This document shows positions 8,781-18,067 of a stretch of 34,992 bases of DNA, one piece after another. Within the stretch, counting starts at the first letter, position 1. Each line of letters opens with the position of its first letter. Under the pieces are notes generated by a model that was given only the letters and a program-made list of their open reading frames with translations, did not search any database and was not told where the DNA came from. The position numbers and the translations under genes are program-made. The stretch is from Acetofilamentum sp. (GTDB lineage Bacteria; Bacteroidota; Bacteroidia; Bacteroidales; DYOH01). The stretch covers positions 1 through 34,992 of the forward strand of contig DYOH01000035.1 in the NCBI GenBank assembly GCA_020720625.1. Direction: 5' to 3'.

Positions 8781-10499
8781 ATGAAAACAAAATTGTTTGT
8801 AATTTTTTTATTATTTGGTTTTAGTCAAATGCAAGCTCAGGAATATTTAGAGCAAATGAAAATGGAATTAATTCCTGAAATCGAAAAGCTAATACAAAAA
8901 TCCAAAGTAAAAGGTTTGAGCATTGCCTTAGTTGATAATCAGGAAATAGTTTGGGCTCAAGGATTTGGTTTTTCTAATGAAGAAAAGGGGATTCCGGCAA
9001 CCGAACAAACTGTTTACAGAATAGCCTCTGTTTCGAAGCTTTTTGTGGCAACTGCCATTATGCAGCTTCACGAACAAGGAAAATTACACTTGGATTCTTC
9101 TTTAGTTAACTATATTCCTGAGTTTACTATACATTCTGATTATGGCAATACAAATAAAATCACCCTTAGAAATTTGCTTACTCATCACTCTGGCCTGCCA
9201 TCCGATATTCTTAACGGCATGTTTACTATTGATGTAAAAGAGCCGGAGAGTATTCTTGAACTTTTACGCGTGATGCATGTTCCATATCCGCCCGATTATA
9301 TTTTTGCTTACTCAAATATTGGTTTTTCTTTGTTAGGCATCGTAATTGAGCGAGTTGCCGGAATATCGCTCGAAGAATATATGCAAAAAAATATTTATGC
9401 ACCCTTGCAGATGACTCACTCCAGTTTTGAAATGCCACCCCATATTAAATCGTTTTATAGCGAAGCTTATTTGAATAAAGTGGCTTTTTCTGAACCGCCA
9501 ATTAGGGAAAAGGCCGCTGGTTTAATGGTTTCAAATGTACTGGATTTGGCCCAATTTGTAAAATTCATGCTAGCTTTTGAAGCTGATGTGGAAAATAAAC
9601 TCCTCACTCCGGAATCTTATTCTGAAATGGTGAAAAAGCAAAATTTGGATATCGATTTTGATTTGGATTTTTCAATAGGCCTGGCTTGGTGGCTTAACAA
9701 ACCAAGGCAATTAGATTATGCTGGCGATGTTATTAGTCATGGTGGAGATACAGAGGCTTTTCATTCTATGTTAAGCATTTTAAAGGATAAAAAATTAGGA
9801 GTTATTGTTTTAACAAATACCGATCGTGGAGCTGCCATTCGATCCGATTTGGCATATAAAATTCTGGCTTCGGCACTCAAGCATAAGGAAGGTTTAGAAA
9901 AAAATACCGAGAACCAAAAGAAAGCCAGCCGCTTAAAAAACATATCGTCTTTCAAAGTTTTTGCGGGAGATTACGCAAGTCCGGTGGGAATACTTTCTTT
10001 ACAATCGAAATCAAAATATCTGAAAACAAAAATTCAGGGAATTCCAATAAATTTGTATCCCATGTCGGACTCTAGTTTTTTAGCGAAAATAAATCTGTTG
10101 CTTGTAAAAATACCATTACAAGAAGAAAAGTTTGTATTTCGGGTATTTGGATCAGATAGTGTACTTGCCATGAATAACGAGATTTTAGGGCTAAAGGTTC
10201 AGGATGTCGAATTTGATACATTATGGAATCCATATCTTGGAAAGTATAAAAATAATCAGATTGGCAATAATAGATTTTATCCCGAGGATGTGGAGATTTA
10301 TCGTCAGGATAATTATCTTATTTTAAAGATGACAGTCTCTGGTCAAAAACTTAGACTTCTGCTCGAAACATTTTCTCCCGGACATGCCAGAATTAAAGGG
10401 CTTGGCCGCAATATGCAGGAGCACATATTTCTGAAAGAAAACAATGGACAAGTATTTTTAGAATATTCAGGTTATAGTCTCGAAAAAATCTTAGAATAG
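8781..10499 (+). CDS. Periplasmic serine hydrolase of the class C beta-lactamase/PBP fold
   Basis: This 572-residue enzyme has a signal peptide ending at AQ (residue 20). Its beta-lactamase-related domain (about 25-370) has the active-site triad of motifs: Ser83-x-x-Lys86 in ASVSKLF, Tyr177-Ser-Asn179 in AYSNIG, and His320-Gly-Gly in SHGGDTEAF. A beta-rich C-terminal domain (about 395-572) resembles the lipocalin-like tails of related esterases. Such proteins hydrolyse esters, D-amino-acid peptides or cell-wall substrates; true beta-lactam resistance is not implied. ATG 8781 is chosen because the signal peptide starts there. The in-frame TTG at 8745 overlaps the TPR gene and adds a non-signal prefix. 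Confidence 0.85.
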   Translation: MKTKLFVIFLLFGFSQMQAQEYLEQMKMELIPEIEKLIQKSKVKGLSIALVDNQEIVWAQGFGFSNEEKGIPATEQTVYRIASVSKLFVATAIMQLHEQGKLHLDSSLVNYIPEFTIHSDYGNTNKITLRNLLTHHSGLPSDILNGMFTIDVKEPESILELLRVMHVPYPPDYIFAYSNIGFSLLGIVIERVAGISLEEYMQKNIYAPLQMTHSSFEMPPHIKSFYSEAYLNKVAFSEPPIREKAAGLMVSNVLDLAQFVKFMLAFEADVENKLLTPESYSEMVKKQNLDIDFDLDFSIGLAWWLNKPRQLDYAGDVISHGGDTEAFHSMLSILKDKKLGVIVLTNTDRGAAIRSDLAYKILASALKHKEGLEKNTENQKKASRLKNISSFKVFAGDYASPVGILSLQSKSKYLKTKIQGIPINLYPMSDSSFLAKINLLLVKIPLQEEKFVFRVFGSDSVLAMNNEILGLKVQDVEFDTLWNPYLGKYKNNQIGNNRFYPEDVEIYRQDNYLILKMTVSGQKLRLLLETFSPGHARIKGLGRNMQEHIFLKENNGQVFLEYSGYSLEKILE

Positions 10500-10500
10500 A

Positions 10501-12474
10501 TTAAACCCTGATTCCAATCACCATTACATCATCAACCTGATGATAAGACTGGCGCCAATTGTCAATTGTTTCTTCTAATGCATCGCGCTGCTCGTCAATA
10601 TTTTTTGAATGTATTTGTAGCAGAAGCTCCTGAAAATTTTTCTTCAGGAATTTTCTGTTTTTGGGGCCGCCAAATTGATCCACATAACCATCAGAAAATA
10701 AGTAAACAATATCGTTTTCCTGAATTTTAAAAACATGGTTATTGAAAGTTTTTCCTGGATTATCGTAGTAGGAGCCAACCGCAAGCCGGTCGGCTTTAAT
10801 TTCTATTAATTCATTATTCCTGATAATATAAAGCGGATTATAGGCCCCAGCGAATTGTAATTCCATCGCACTAAAATCGAATCGGCAGAGCACCATGTCC
10901 ATTCCGTCTTTTATGGCGTATTTTCTGTTTGTATTATGTCTTACAGTGTCGGCAACTCTTTTGTTAAGGGTATTTAATATTTCGGCAGGGCATTCGTTTT
11001 TGATAATATTAACTGCATAATCAAGCTGGTTGTATCCTACAATACTCATAAAGGCTCCAGGAACACCGTGCCCCGTGCAGTCTACTGCCGCTGCAAATAC
11101 AAAATTATCTCTTTTTTCAAACCAATAGAAATCGCCCGAAACAATATCTTTGGGTCTATAAAATATAAATGACTCAGGCAGAATAGACCTAACATATTCA
11201 TTCGAAGGCAAAATAGACGTTTGTATTCTGCTTGCATAATGAATGCTATCCATAATGGCATTCTGTTGTTGTTCAATTTGTTCTTTTTTTGCGCTTATTT
11301 CTGCGGTCCTTAATCGTACTTTTTCTTCTAGTTCGCTGTAGTAATCTTCAAGTTGTTCAAGCATGAGATTAAAATGCTCAGATAATCTTGTAATTTCATT
11401 GTTTCCAATTATTTCGGCTCTATCGTTTAAATTTAGTTCCCGAATTCTGTTTACATTAGAAACGAGTTTTTTAATTGGGCTTGTAATAACTTTTGTTTTG
11501 TTGAAAATTAACCAAATAACTATGGCGATGGTAATTCCAAAAATTGAAAGGAATTTTATTATCTCTGTTTTATACATTTGCCGCTCTTCGTCTGTCGATT
11601 GCTTAATAAAGATTATTGCAGCAGGATAGAGGGTTGTATTTTCGCGGTTCATGAAAATATACTGATTTCTGCAAACTTGATTATTTTCCTCGGTTAAGAA
11701 ACTGGTATTATTTTGATTGGAAAAAGTGTTCATTAATTGCAGCTTTTGGGGTGAATTATCCGGAACAATTTTGCTGCTAAGCAGAGAGAATGGTTTGTCG
11801 GCTCCAATATATAAATCAATGTCGGTAATTCCTGAATTTCGTTTTATGGATAATAGTTGTTTTCTGGAGAAATCAAGTATGGAATCGGCCATCGAAGAAT
11901 AAAATCCGGTTTCTATAATGTATTTTTTGTCGGGAGTTGCGCAGTATGAGTATTTTTTGATTCTTCCGGTTGCCATCTCCATTGAAAATCTTTCGTTAAT
12001 AATTTTTTGAGAGTCGACAATACTAATCAAAAAGTTTTTAAAAGTAATACCAAAATCAAAAACATTTTTGGAAGAATCGGGTGCAAAAGTGGTATTTTCA
12101 ATAATTCCGGTTTTTGCATTAATTAGATAAATGTCAAAATTATATGGCTCTTGATTAAGTTTTTCTCGTAAGGGGTTTAAATCGCCAATAAGCAGTTGTT
12201 TCGGATTGGATTTATAAATTTCGAGCAAGAGTAATGTAATATCCGAAATTTTACTATTTACTTGATTTTCTAATATGTTGAGCGATAAATCCTGATATTC
12301 TAAAATTCCTTTTACCTGGTCGGCAATAAGCGTTTTTTTAGAGTTGTTGTACATTTTCAAGCCATTGTAGGTATGTATTAGGTTTAAAACGGCAATACTT
12401 ACTAATGCAATAACTACTGGAATTACAATATTGAAAATCAACTGTCTGAAAATGGTCGTTTTTTTAATAGCCAT
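10501..12474 (-). CDS. Membrane sensor SpoIIE/PP2C-type serine/threonine phosphatase (SiaA-like architecture)
   Basis: The 657-residue product has membrane helices near 11-33 and 302-322 flanking an extracytoplasmic sensor of about 270 residues. A HAMP domain follows (about 325-380), then a coiled-coil linker with SIHYASRIQTSILPS, then a PP2C-like SpoIIE domain (about 434-656). Metal-binding acidic motifs are visible: SGDFYW, AVDCTGHGVPGA, FSDGYVDQFGG and the closing VDDVMVIG. Such enzymes dephosphorylate Ser/Thr on STAS or SiaC-type partners. The order sensor-HAMP-PP2C is that of Pseudomonas SiaA, and siaB/siaC-like genes lie 5.6 kb away, so it is one candidate opposing phosphatase. It starts 9 bases after the NTT-like gene stop in the same operon. 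Confidence 0.9.
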   Translation of the reverse strand: MAIKKTTIFRQLIFNIVIPVVIALVSIAVLNLIHTYNGLKMYNNSKKTLIADQVKGILEYQDLSLNILENQVNSKISDITLLLLEIYKSNPKQLLIGDLNPLREKLNQEPYNFDIYLINAKTGIIENTTFAPDSSKNVFDFGITFKNFLISIVDSQKIINERFSMEMATGRIKKYSYCATPDKKYIIETGFYSSMADSILDFSRKQLLSIKRNSGITDIDLYIGADKPFSLLSSKIVPDNSPQKLQLMNTFSNQNNTSFLTEENNQVCRNQYIFMNRENTTLYPAAIIFIKQSTDEERQMYKTEIIKFLSIFGITIAIVIWLIFNKTKVITSPIKKLVSNVNRIRELNLNDRAEIIGNNEITRLSEHFNLMLEQLEDYYSELEEKVRLRTAEISAKKEQIEQQQNAIMDSIHYASRIQTSILPSNEYVRSILPESFIFYRPKDIVSGDFYWFEKRDNFVFAAAVDCTGHGVPGAFMSIVGYNQLDYAVNIIKNECPAEILNTLNKRVADTVRHNTNRKYAIKDGMDMVLCRFDFSAMELQFAGAYNPLYIIRNNELIEIKADRLAVGSYYDNPGKTFNNHVFKIQENDIVYLFSDGYVDQFGGPKNRKFLKKNFQELLLQIHSKNIDEQRDALEETIDNWRQSYHQVDDVMVIGIRV

Positions 12475-12483
12475 AATAAATAA

Positions 12484-15400
12484 TTAAAGATGTTCGGAGA
12501 ATGATATTAATTCGAAAAAGTTTCTGTCGCGAGAAACTAACTGATTAATAGCCAAATCATTAAAATGAATAAATTCAGTATTGGCATCATACTTCATTTT
12601 AAAAGTTTTTTTGTTCGACAATGTCAAATATGTACCCGATCCGGTTTTAGAAAGCTCGGCAATTTTCGAAAATTCATTGTAGAACGAAATTTTTCCTTTT
12701 AGCAGAAGTAAAAATATTTGTCTGTCGTAATGATTATAATTCATTTCGGTTTCTTCAGTAGTAACTTTATACTCTGCAAATTCAAACCATTTTATTAATT
12801 GCGCTTCATTAAAATTGAAATTTATGAATAATTTTTTTAAGAACAAAGTAAGATGAAATATATTTGACAGCGGAAATAGTTTTGATTCCTCTATAAGTTT
12901 TTCTGCCTCTGTTCTTTGTTGAAAGTTAAATCGTTCTAAGACGGATTTAAAGTATGCCGGATTTTTTTGATATAGAACAATAAGCGCTGTTTTTTTCAGA
13001 ATTTTATCCGGATTAAAAACATGGGCAAGTAGTTCGTTGGAGTAATCTGTAGTTTCGTCTTCGAGCATAGCCATGATTGTGCACAAAATAGTCCATCTGC
13101 TCAGTTGATTAGCGCCTCTGCTTAGTAACGAAATTAGTAAAGGATTATCCATAATGCTAATGGTGAAAAATTCCGAGAGGGTGGTAATTTTTTCTTCTAC
13201 CAGAATATCGTCGAGTAAGGGAAAAAGTATAGGCTTTATTTCTTCGTCTATAAATAAATCCATAAGTTCTATAGCAAAACCTATTTCTTCCGAATTTTGG
13301 GATTCAATATTACTTTTAATTTGATTAATTGAGCTTTTATCGTATCTAATAGATAGTAATGAAAACAATTCGTTAAAAGCTTTTTTTATTTCTTGCTTTA
13401 AAGCAAGTCTTAAATATTCCGGAAGGTTTGCGGCTTGTCTTTTTGCTTCTAAGTTCCAGGAGTAAAGTTGCGCTTTTTGTTCTACTGCCTGCTGAAATTC
13501 TCTGAATTTATTTTCCGGTATCTTTACGTCCAATGTAGTTAAGGTTTCAATAATTTTTATGGCAATATTTCGGTGATAGAAATTAAACTGCGAAAGTAAA
13601 AAGTTTATGCTCTCGGGTGCAGCAATTTTGCTTATTAAATTGGTAATTATTTCTAAACGGGCAGGTTTATCAATGTATTTCTGAAAAGTCATTGTTAATA
13701 GTGGAACTGCTTTATAGCCAATCTCTAATATTGAATTTTCAGCATATACAGAGTATAATGGGTTTTGTAAATCATCTATTAGAAGTCTAATAATTTCGTC
13801 GTGCGGATAAAAGGCAGATGAAATAATGGCTTCTTTTTTTATTTGTGGGTTAAGCTCTCTTAGGCATAATATTAAAACCGGAAGATATAGATTATTTGGT
13901 TTATATCTAAAATACTTACAAATAAGGCTTATTTCGCTTACATTTCCTTCTTTTAATTTGGCAAAAAATGCATCTAGGTTAATTATTCTTGGCAGCATGG
14001 CCTTTAGCTGATTAACTGTGTATAGTGTTTTTTCTGCCAGTTCTTTGTTTGTTAGGCTTGGATAAATTTTTTCTAAAGGTTCTATTGATTTTATAACTTT
14101 ATTCTCAAGTATTTCATCAAGAAATGCATTTAATTTTCTATCGGGCAAATTTGCCAGAGCTCCTGTGGTTTGATGTTCGTAGAGCAATGGATTACTTACT
14201 TTTAAAAACAATCTATCTACTTCGTTTTTTTTGTTGATATTAGTATTGGGTTGAGATATATCGTAATCTTGTGATTCGAAGCTACTTAGAGTTTCTTGCA
14301 GCGATACTTTATAATTTCTGTAAAGTCGCAAACCCGATAAAATCCATAGCAATAAGAAAATAATAAGTGTATAAACAAATCCTACAAGTTCAAAAATAAA
14401 ACCAAAGCCCATTAGTATTAGACCGGCACTTAATGCGGCTAATTCATTTACAGTTCCGTCTATTTTTGCCTGAATATCGTGTCTTATATTGGGTGATAGC
14501 GACTGATAAAGAGTTTTAAAGGCAGGGATTTCGATGGCATCTCTAACCGACATCGAAAACAAACGCGACATGGATAACAACAGAAAAACCAATACGAATG
14601 CATTTTCGGCTGAGTGGTAAACAAAAATAATAATTGAACTAAGAATTACTAAGAGCACTGGTAAAATAAGTAAAGCCACCCTTAATCCATAAGACTTTAG
14701 TAATTTGCTGAAAACAAATGTTTTAAGTAGAAAACCAAATATCATCATAGTACCTGTAAAAATGCCCAGGAAACTTTTCATATCTTGTTCTTCCGGATAT
14801 TGCTTTTGAGCTGCTGCAAGGAAAGTATAGGCAACAAAGAATAAAACAATCATGGAGAGAACAACATAGATTGTCATGCTGTTTATATATTTGTTTTTTA
14901 AAAAAACTTTTAATCCGGTACCCGATTTTTTTGCAGAGCTAGATTTTGAAGCACTTTCGGGAATCGTTTCTAACCTGACTAAAAAAAATTGAGAAATTGC
15001 TGCAAATAGAAGATTTATGGCGCCCACTAGAATTAAATCATAGGTACTAATATTTAGCTTTAATGCATTTATAATCGGTATGGCATAGCTAATGAGAATA
15101 GTTCCAAAAATCTGACCGGAGCCAATTAATCCAAATAACCTTTTGCCTTGCCTTAACGAAAAGAGACGACCTACAATTCCCCAAAAATTTACGATTGCTA
15201 CAATATTTAATGGACCAAGTAGAATAAAGACCAGAAAAATAATCTCTCTCGAAGTGCCAAATTTTTCGAAACCAAGCCATAAAGTAAGCGTAATTATCGA
15301 AAGAACTATAATAGATGCAACAGATAATGTTCTGAATCGAATTTTTTGTTGAAATTTACTGTAAATAAAAGTTAGTATTATACCTGCAACTCCCGATATA

Positions 15401-15579
15401 GAGTAGGCCTGAGCTATCATGGCTTCTTCAAACTCCTGCAAAAAAAGGGTATGGGCACTAATATCAAATGCACCGTAAAATAAACCCAAAAACAAAGATT
15501 GCGTAAGCAAAAGAACAACACTTCTTAGCTCCTTACGTTCAATATTAAAAGCATCTAATAATCTTTGATTTTGCACCAT
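12484..15579 (-). CDS. NTT-like major-facilitator transporter fused to HEAT repeats
   Basis: The 1031-residue protein starts with about 12 membrane helices (residues 20-430) resembling the ATP/ADP translocase (NTT/Npt) branch of the major facilitator superfamily. Examples are FWGIVGRLFSLRQGKRLFG and LIGSGQIFGTILIS. A soluble region of roughly 450 residues of HEAT-like helical repeats follows (about 460-900). The C-terminal segment (about 940-1031, IFLLLLKGKISF and later helices) could be a degenerate cyclic-nucleotide-binding-like fold. NTT proteins fused to HEAT and cNMP-type domains are known in free-living bacteria; their substrates are mostly unproven. The downstream SpoIIE phosphatase is probably co-transcribed, hinting at a sensory rather than parasitic nucleotide-uptake role. 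The fold call is fairly secure; the substrate is unknown. Confidence 0.7.
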   Translation of the reverse strand: MVQNQRLLDAFNIERKELRSVVLLLTQSLFLGLFYGAFDISAHTLFLQEFEEAMIAQAYSISGVAGIILTFIYSKFQQKIRFRTLSVASIIVLSIITLTLWLGFEKFGTSREIIFLVFILLGPLNIVAIVNFWGIVGRLFSLRQGKRLFGLIGSGQIFGTILISYAIPIINALKLNISTYDLILVGAINLLFAAISQFFLVRLETIPESASKSSSAKKSGTGLKVFLKNKYINSMTIYVVLSMIVLFFVAYTFLAAAQKQYPEEQDMKSFLGIFTGTMMIFGFLLKTFVFSKLLKSYGLRVALLILPVLLVILSSIIIFVYHSAENAFVLVFLLLSMSRLFSMSVRDAIEIPAFKTLYQSLSPNIRHDIQAKIDGTVNELAALSAGLILMGFGFIFELVGFVYTLIIFLLLWILSGLRLYRNYKVSLQETLSSFESQDYDISQPNTNINKKNEVDRLFLKVSNPLLYEHQTTGALANLPDRKLNAFLDEILENKVIKSIEPLEKIYPSLTNKELAEKTLYTVNQLKAMLPRIINLDAFFAKLKEGNVSEISLICKYFRYKPNNLYLPVLILCLRELNPQIKKEAIISSAFYPHDEIIRLLIDDLQNPLYSVYAENSILEIGYKAVPLLTMTFQKYIDKPARLEIITNLISKIAAPESINFLLSQFNFYHRNIAIKIIETLTTLDVKIPENKFREFQQAVEQKAQLYSWNLEAKRQAANLPEYLRLALKQEIKKAFNELFSLLSIRYDKSSINQIKSNIESQNSEEIGFAIELMDLFIDEEIKPILFPLLDDILVEEKITTLSEFFTISIMDNPLLISLLSRGANQLSRWTILCTIMAMLEDETTDYSNELLAHVFNPDKILKKTALIVLYQKNPAYFKSVLERFNFQQRTEAEKLIEESKLFPLSNIFHLTLFLKKLFINFNFNEAQLIKWFEFAEYKVTTEETEMNYNHYDRQIFLLLLKGKISFYNEFSKIAELSKTGSGTYLTLSNKKTFKMKYDANTEFIHFNDLAINQLVSRDRNFFELISFSEHL

Positions 15580-15623
15580 GAAGTAAAATTATTAAATAAT
15601 TTACACAAAACAATAATATTTTT

Positions 15624-15754
15624 GAGTCTAGTCTAAAAACCCTGCCAGCATTGATTTTTATAAAATGCTGTAACTGTACTAAACAGTTTATAAGTCAATT
15701 AAGAAAACGCTGGCAGGGGTATAATCATTTTTTCAATCTTTTTAGACTGAACTC
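15624..15754 (+). mobile_element. Complete 131-bp inverted-repeat (MITE-like) element, copy 2
   Basis: The ends are imperfect inverted repeats (GAGTCTAGTCTAAAAA against the complement of TTTTTAGACTGAACTC, two mismatches). Inner arms CCCTGCCAGC and GCTGGCAGGG bracket a core that contains its own small palindrome (AACTG-N7-CAGTT). A direct repeat ATTTTT flanks it exactly (15618-15623 and 15755-15760), consistent with a 6-bp target duplication, though the bases are low-complexity. It encodes nothing and no transposase is present in the window. It differs from copy 3 at three of 131 positions. It sits between the divergent NTT-like and queuosine-transporter genes. Confidence 0.85.
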
Positions 15755-15760
15755 ATTTTT

Positions 15761-15910
15761 GTAATGAAATAGATTTTAAGTAGCGGTGTATTTTTTTTGA
15801 TTAGCTATTGCAATTTCCTAATAAATGTAATATATTTATAAGCCGAAACCCACTCCAACTTGCATGTTTTCTAAGGCATGCTTTTTGATATAAAACACTA
15901 AATTCTTTTT
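15761..15910. other. Leader region upstream of the queuosine transporter gene
   Basis: With the adjacent element this makes 331 bases without a gene (15580-15910). A small inverted repeat GCATG-N10-CATGC (about 15863-15882) followed by TTTTT is visible. I could not fit the region to a preQ1 riboswitch consensus. No clear promoter was identified. Confidence 0.35.
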
Positions 15911-16729
15911 ATGTTTGGATTTGCTGATAATGTTTCCGAAAAAATTGGAAAAAGAAGAGAAGTTGTTTACCTTATTTTTGCCGGAATTTTCCTTGGCTCT
16001 CTTACAATGCTTAATATTTTGGGTATCTCCCGATTTATAGATTTATCTTTTAATTTCATGGGAATTCATGTGCCTTTTGTTTTTGCAATTGGGGTACTGG
16101 CCTATCCGATTACATTTTTAAGTACCGATTTCATTAGCGAATTATATGGCAAAACCAGAGCAAATACATTGGTTTGGATTGGTTTGTTGCTTAATTTTTG
16201 GGTTATTTTTATTATGTGGTTGGGAGGCGTATTACCACCTTTAGGGCACATAATACAAGGTACCGCAGAACTCGGATATACAAATTTGCCACCCTTACCA
16301 AAACTCGATGATTATGCAACATCTGATTGGGCATTTTTTCGTATGCGTCAACTTACTTTTGGAGCCGTTACTGCATCCATGGTGGCTTATCTTACTGCTC
16401 AGTTTGTTGATGTGCAGGTTTTTCATTTTTTTAAAAATTTAACCAAGGGTAAGCATTTATGGATAAGAAATAACTTTTCTACCATGACAAGTCAATTAGT
16501 AGACTCGGTAGCCGTTATTCTGATAACTCATTATTATGCTAAAGCATTACCAATAGACCCAACAGTTGACGTTTCGAGCCAATTATTTATTTTTATTGCA
16601 TCTACTTACGTATTTAAATTAGTGGCTGCTTTGTTGGATACTATTCCGTTTTATATTGGTGTAAAATATCTGAGTAAATACCTGCAAATTGATACCATTA
16701 GGGAATATAAGAAAGAAAAATACGATTAA
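15911..16729 (+). CDS. yhhQ: Queuosine precursor transporter (YhhQ/QPTR family)
   Basis: The 272-residue protein has about six membrane helices and the family signature FLSTDFISELYGKTRANTLV near residues 75-95. Members of this family (DUF165/YhhQ) import the queuosine precursors preQ0/preQ1 or the queuine base across the inner membrane for tRNA wobble-position modification. It is somewhat longer than the E. coli protein because of a soluble loop (about 110-145, PPLGHIIQGTAELGYTNLPP) that many Bacteroidota members have. The SDR gene follows after three bases, so they form an operon. No queuosine synthesis genes are nearby. Confidence 0.9.
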   Translation: MFGFADNVSEKIGKRREVVYLIFAGIFLGSLTMLNILGISRFIDLSFNFMGIHVPFVFAIGVLAYPITFLSTDFISELYGKTRANTLVWIGLLLNFWVIFIMWLGGVLPPLGHIIQGTAELGYTNLPPLPKLDDYATSDWAFFRMRQLTFGAVTASMVAYLTAQFVDVQVFHFFKNLTKGKHLWIRNNFSTMTSQLVDSVAVILITHYYAKALPIDPTVDVSSQLFIFIASTYVFKLVAALLDTIPFYIGVKYLSKYLQIDTIREYKKEKYD

Positions 16730-16732
16730 TCT

Positions 16733-17410
16733 ATGGCATTAGTTCTTATTATTGGTGCAGGAAAAGGGCTTGGTTTAGAATTGGTAAAAATACATTTAAA
16801 AAATAATGATACTGTTTGGTCTGTTTCTCAAAATGTTGATCAACTTGATGCCTTAAGTACGAACAATGAATCTCTTAAAATCATTAAATTAGATTTTGCC
16901 AAAACAGAAAATCATTCTTTAATTCTCGACAGCTTCGATATTGTTACTTTTCCACAAATAATATATTATAATGCGGCTACTTTGATTAACAAAGACTTTG
17001 GCAAATTGAGCAAAATCGAAATTTATAAAATGATACAGCTCAATTTTTTATCTTATGTTTTTTTTACGCAAATAATAATTAATAGGTATAAACAAGGTAT
17101 TCACTTCGTGGCAATTAGTTCAATGGGTGGATTTCAGGGTAGCGCAAAATTTGCAGGCCTTAGTTTTTATTCGGCATCAAAAGCTGCGCTTGGCAGTCTT
17201 TTTGAATCCTTATCGGTTGAATATTCAAAACATTCGTTTAATACCCTGGCCTTAGGTGCAGTTAATACAGAAATGCTCAGGCGTGCATTTCCGGGCTACA
17301 CTGCTCCGATAAATGCCGATAAGATGGCAGAGTTTATTTATTGGTTTGGCAAAAATGGTGCGCAGTTTTTTCAAGGAAAGACAATTCCGGTGGCATTAAG
17401 CACCCCTTGA
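16733..17410 (+). CDS. Short-chain dehydrogenase/reductase (SDR) family protein
   Basis: The 225-residue protein has a Rossmann fold with an N-terminal dinucleotide-binding motif (IGAGKGLG, residues 7-14), a YYNAA element after the third or fourth strand, a serine in AISSMGG and the catalytic Tyr146-x-x-x-Lys150 in FYSASKAAL. The substrate is unknown. The usual TGxxxGIG is a variant, and the protein is about 20 residues shorter than typical SDRs. It lies three bases after yhhQ and is convergent with the DUF1684 gene, leaving only four bases between the two stops. Confidence 0.88.
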   Translation: MALVLIIGAGKGLGLELVKIHLKNNDTVWSVSQNVDQLDALSTNNESLKIIKLDFAKTENHSLILDSFDIVTFPQIIYYNAATLINKDFGKLSKIEIYKMIQLNFLSYVFFTQIIINRYKQGIHFVAISSMGGFQGSAKFAGLSFYSASKAALGSLFESLSVEYSKHSFNTLALGAVNTEMLRRAFPGYTAPINADKMAEFIYWFGKNGAQFFQGKTIPVALSTP

Positions 17411-17414
17411 TGCA

Positions 17415-17945
17415 TTAAAGCCATTTAGGTGGTTTTTTTTCACCTGCATCCACGGCAATGTCAATAAAATTAGTTTGCGGAATTAACGGACAACTAAACT
17501 TCTCGTTGTAAGCGCAGTAAGGATTATAGGCATCGTTGAAATTCAGCCTTATATGCCCATCAATAAACATTTCTTGTTTTATTGCCAAAAACCTTCCTGC
17601 ACCATAAGTATCTCCTATATTGGTTTTGTCTTTAAAAGGAAGCCACAAAACTTTAGGGTTTAGTTTTAATGCAAATGCAATAATAGAAAATAAATTGCTA
17701 TTAATTTCAAACTCGATTTTTGCATAATTTAGATACAGTTCTTTCCCTCCAAAATTATTAGAAATTTCAATTTCATCCGAATTTTCCAATATTTGGTAGA
17801 TGGCCATAATTTCCCAAAAATCGTTATAATTATAATAATCAAGCCCTTTAAATCTTTTTTTTGCCCAAATTGGTAGTGGTGAGGCCAATTCAGTTCTAAA
17901 ATAAATATCTTTTTTCTTTCTTTTCTCAATAACCAAATCTTTCAT
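17415..17945 (-). CDS. DUF1684 family protein
   Basis: The 176-residue soluble protein carries the DUF1684 hallmarks in order: LWLPFKDKTNIGDTYGAGRF, LNFNDAYNPYCAYNEKFSC, PLIPQTNFIDI and a closing DAGEKKPPKW. The N-terminal third is shorter than in many relatives, which are often lipoproteins of more than 200 residues; no signal peptide is seen here, so it is probably cytoplasmic. The function of the family is not established. A TAATTTTG box on the minus strand (plus 17993-18000) could drive it. A TTG-only -33 element makes that uncertain. Confidence 0.85.
   Translation of the reverse strand: MKDLVIEKRKKKDIYFRTELASPLPIWAKKRFKGLDYYNYNDFWEIMAIYQILENSDEIEISNNFGGKELYLNYAKIEFEINSNLFSIIAFALKLNPKVLWLPFKDKTNIGDTYGAGRFLAIKQEMFIDGHIRLNFNDAYNPYCAYNEKFSCPLIPQTNFIDIAVDAGEKKPPKWL
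17418..17440 (+). terminator. Possible terminator after the SDR gene
   Basis: A short hairpin, AAGCCA-TTTAGG-TGGTTT (one G-T pair), runs into a track of eight T. It begins 7 bases after the SDR stop and overlaps the last codons of the convergent DUF1684 gene. The stem is short, so the call is weak. Confidence 0.3.
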
Positions 17946-18067
17946 AGTTTAAGGTTCAGTATAATTTGGTAACAAAATAGAAAACTTATTTCAAAATTAA
18001 CTATAAAACCTGAAAAGAATTTGTGCAATTGAAAAAAATGAAGTATTATAGCATAAAAATATTTTTA

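Noticed and set aside
8781-10499. A true beta-lactam resistance gene
   Set aside because: The SxxK, YSN and HGG motifs define the whole serine-hydrolase superfamily. The lipocalin-like tail and context point to an esterase or peptidase-type enzyme.
15584-15605. Promoter for the NTT-like gene (TTG-N19-TAATTTTA on the minus strand)
   Set aside because: The implied transcription start would fall on the start codon, so the match is probably chance in AT-rich DNA.
15761-15910. preQ1 riboswitch ahead of the queuosine transporter gene
   Set aside because: The leader has a small hairpin but does not fit the preQ1-I pattern I know. A covariance-model search would decide.
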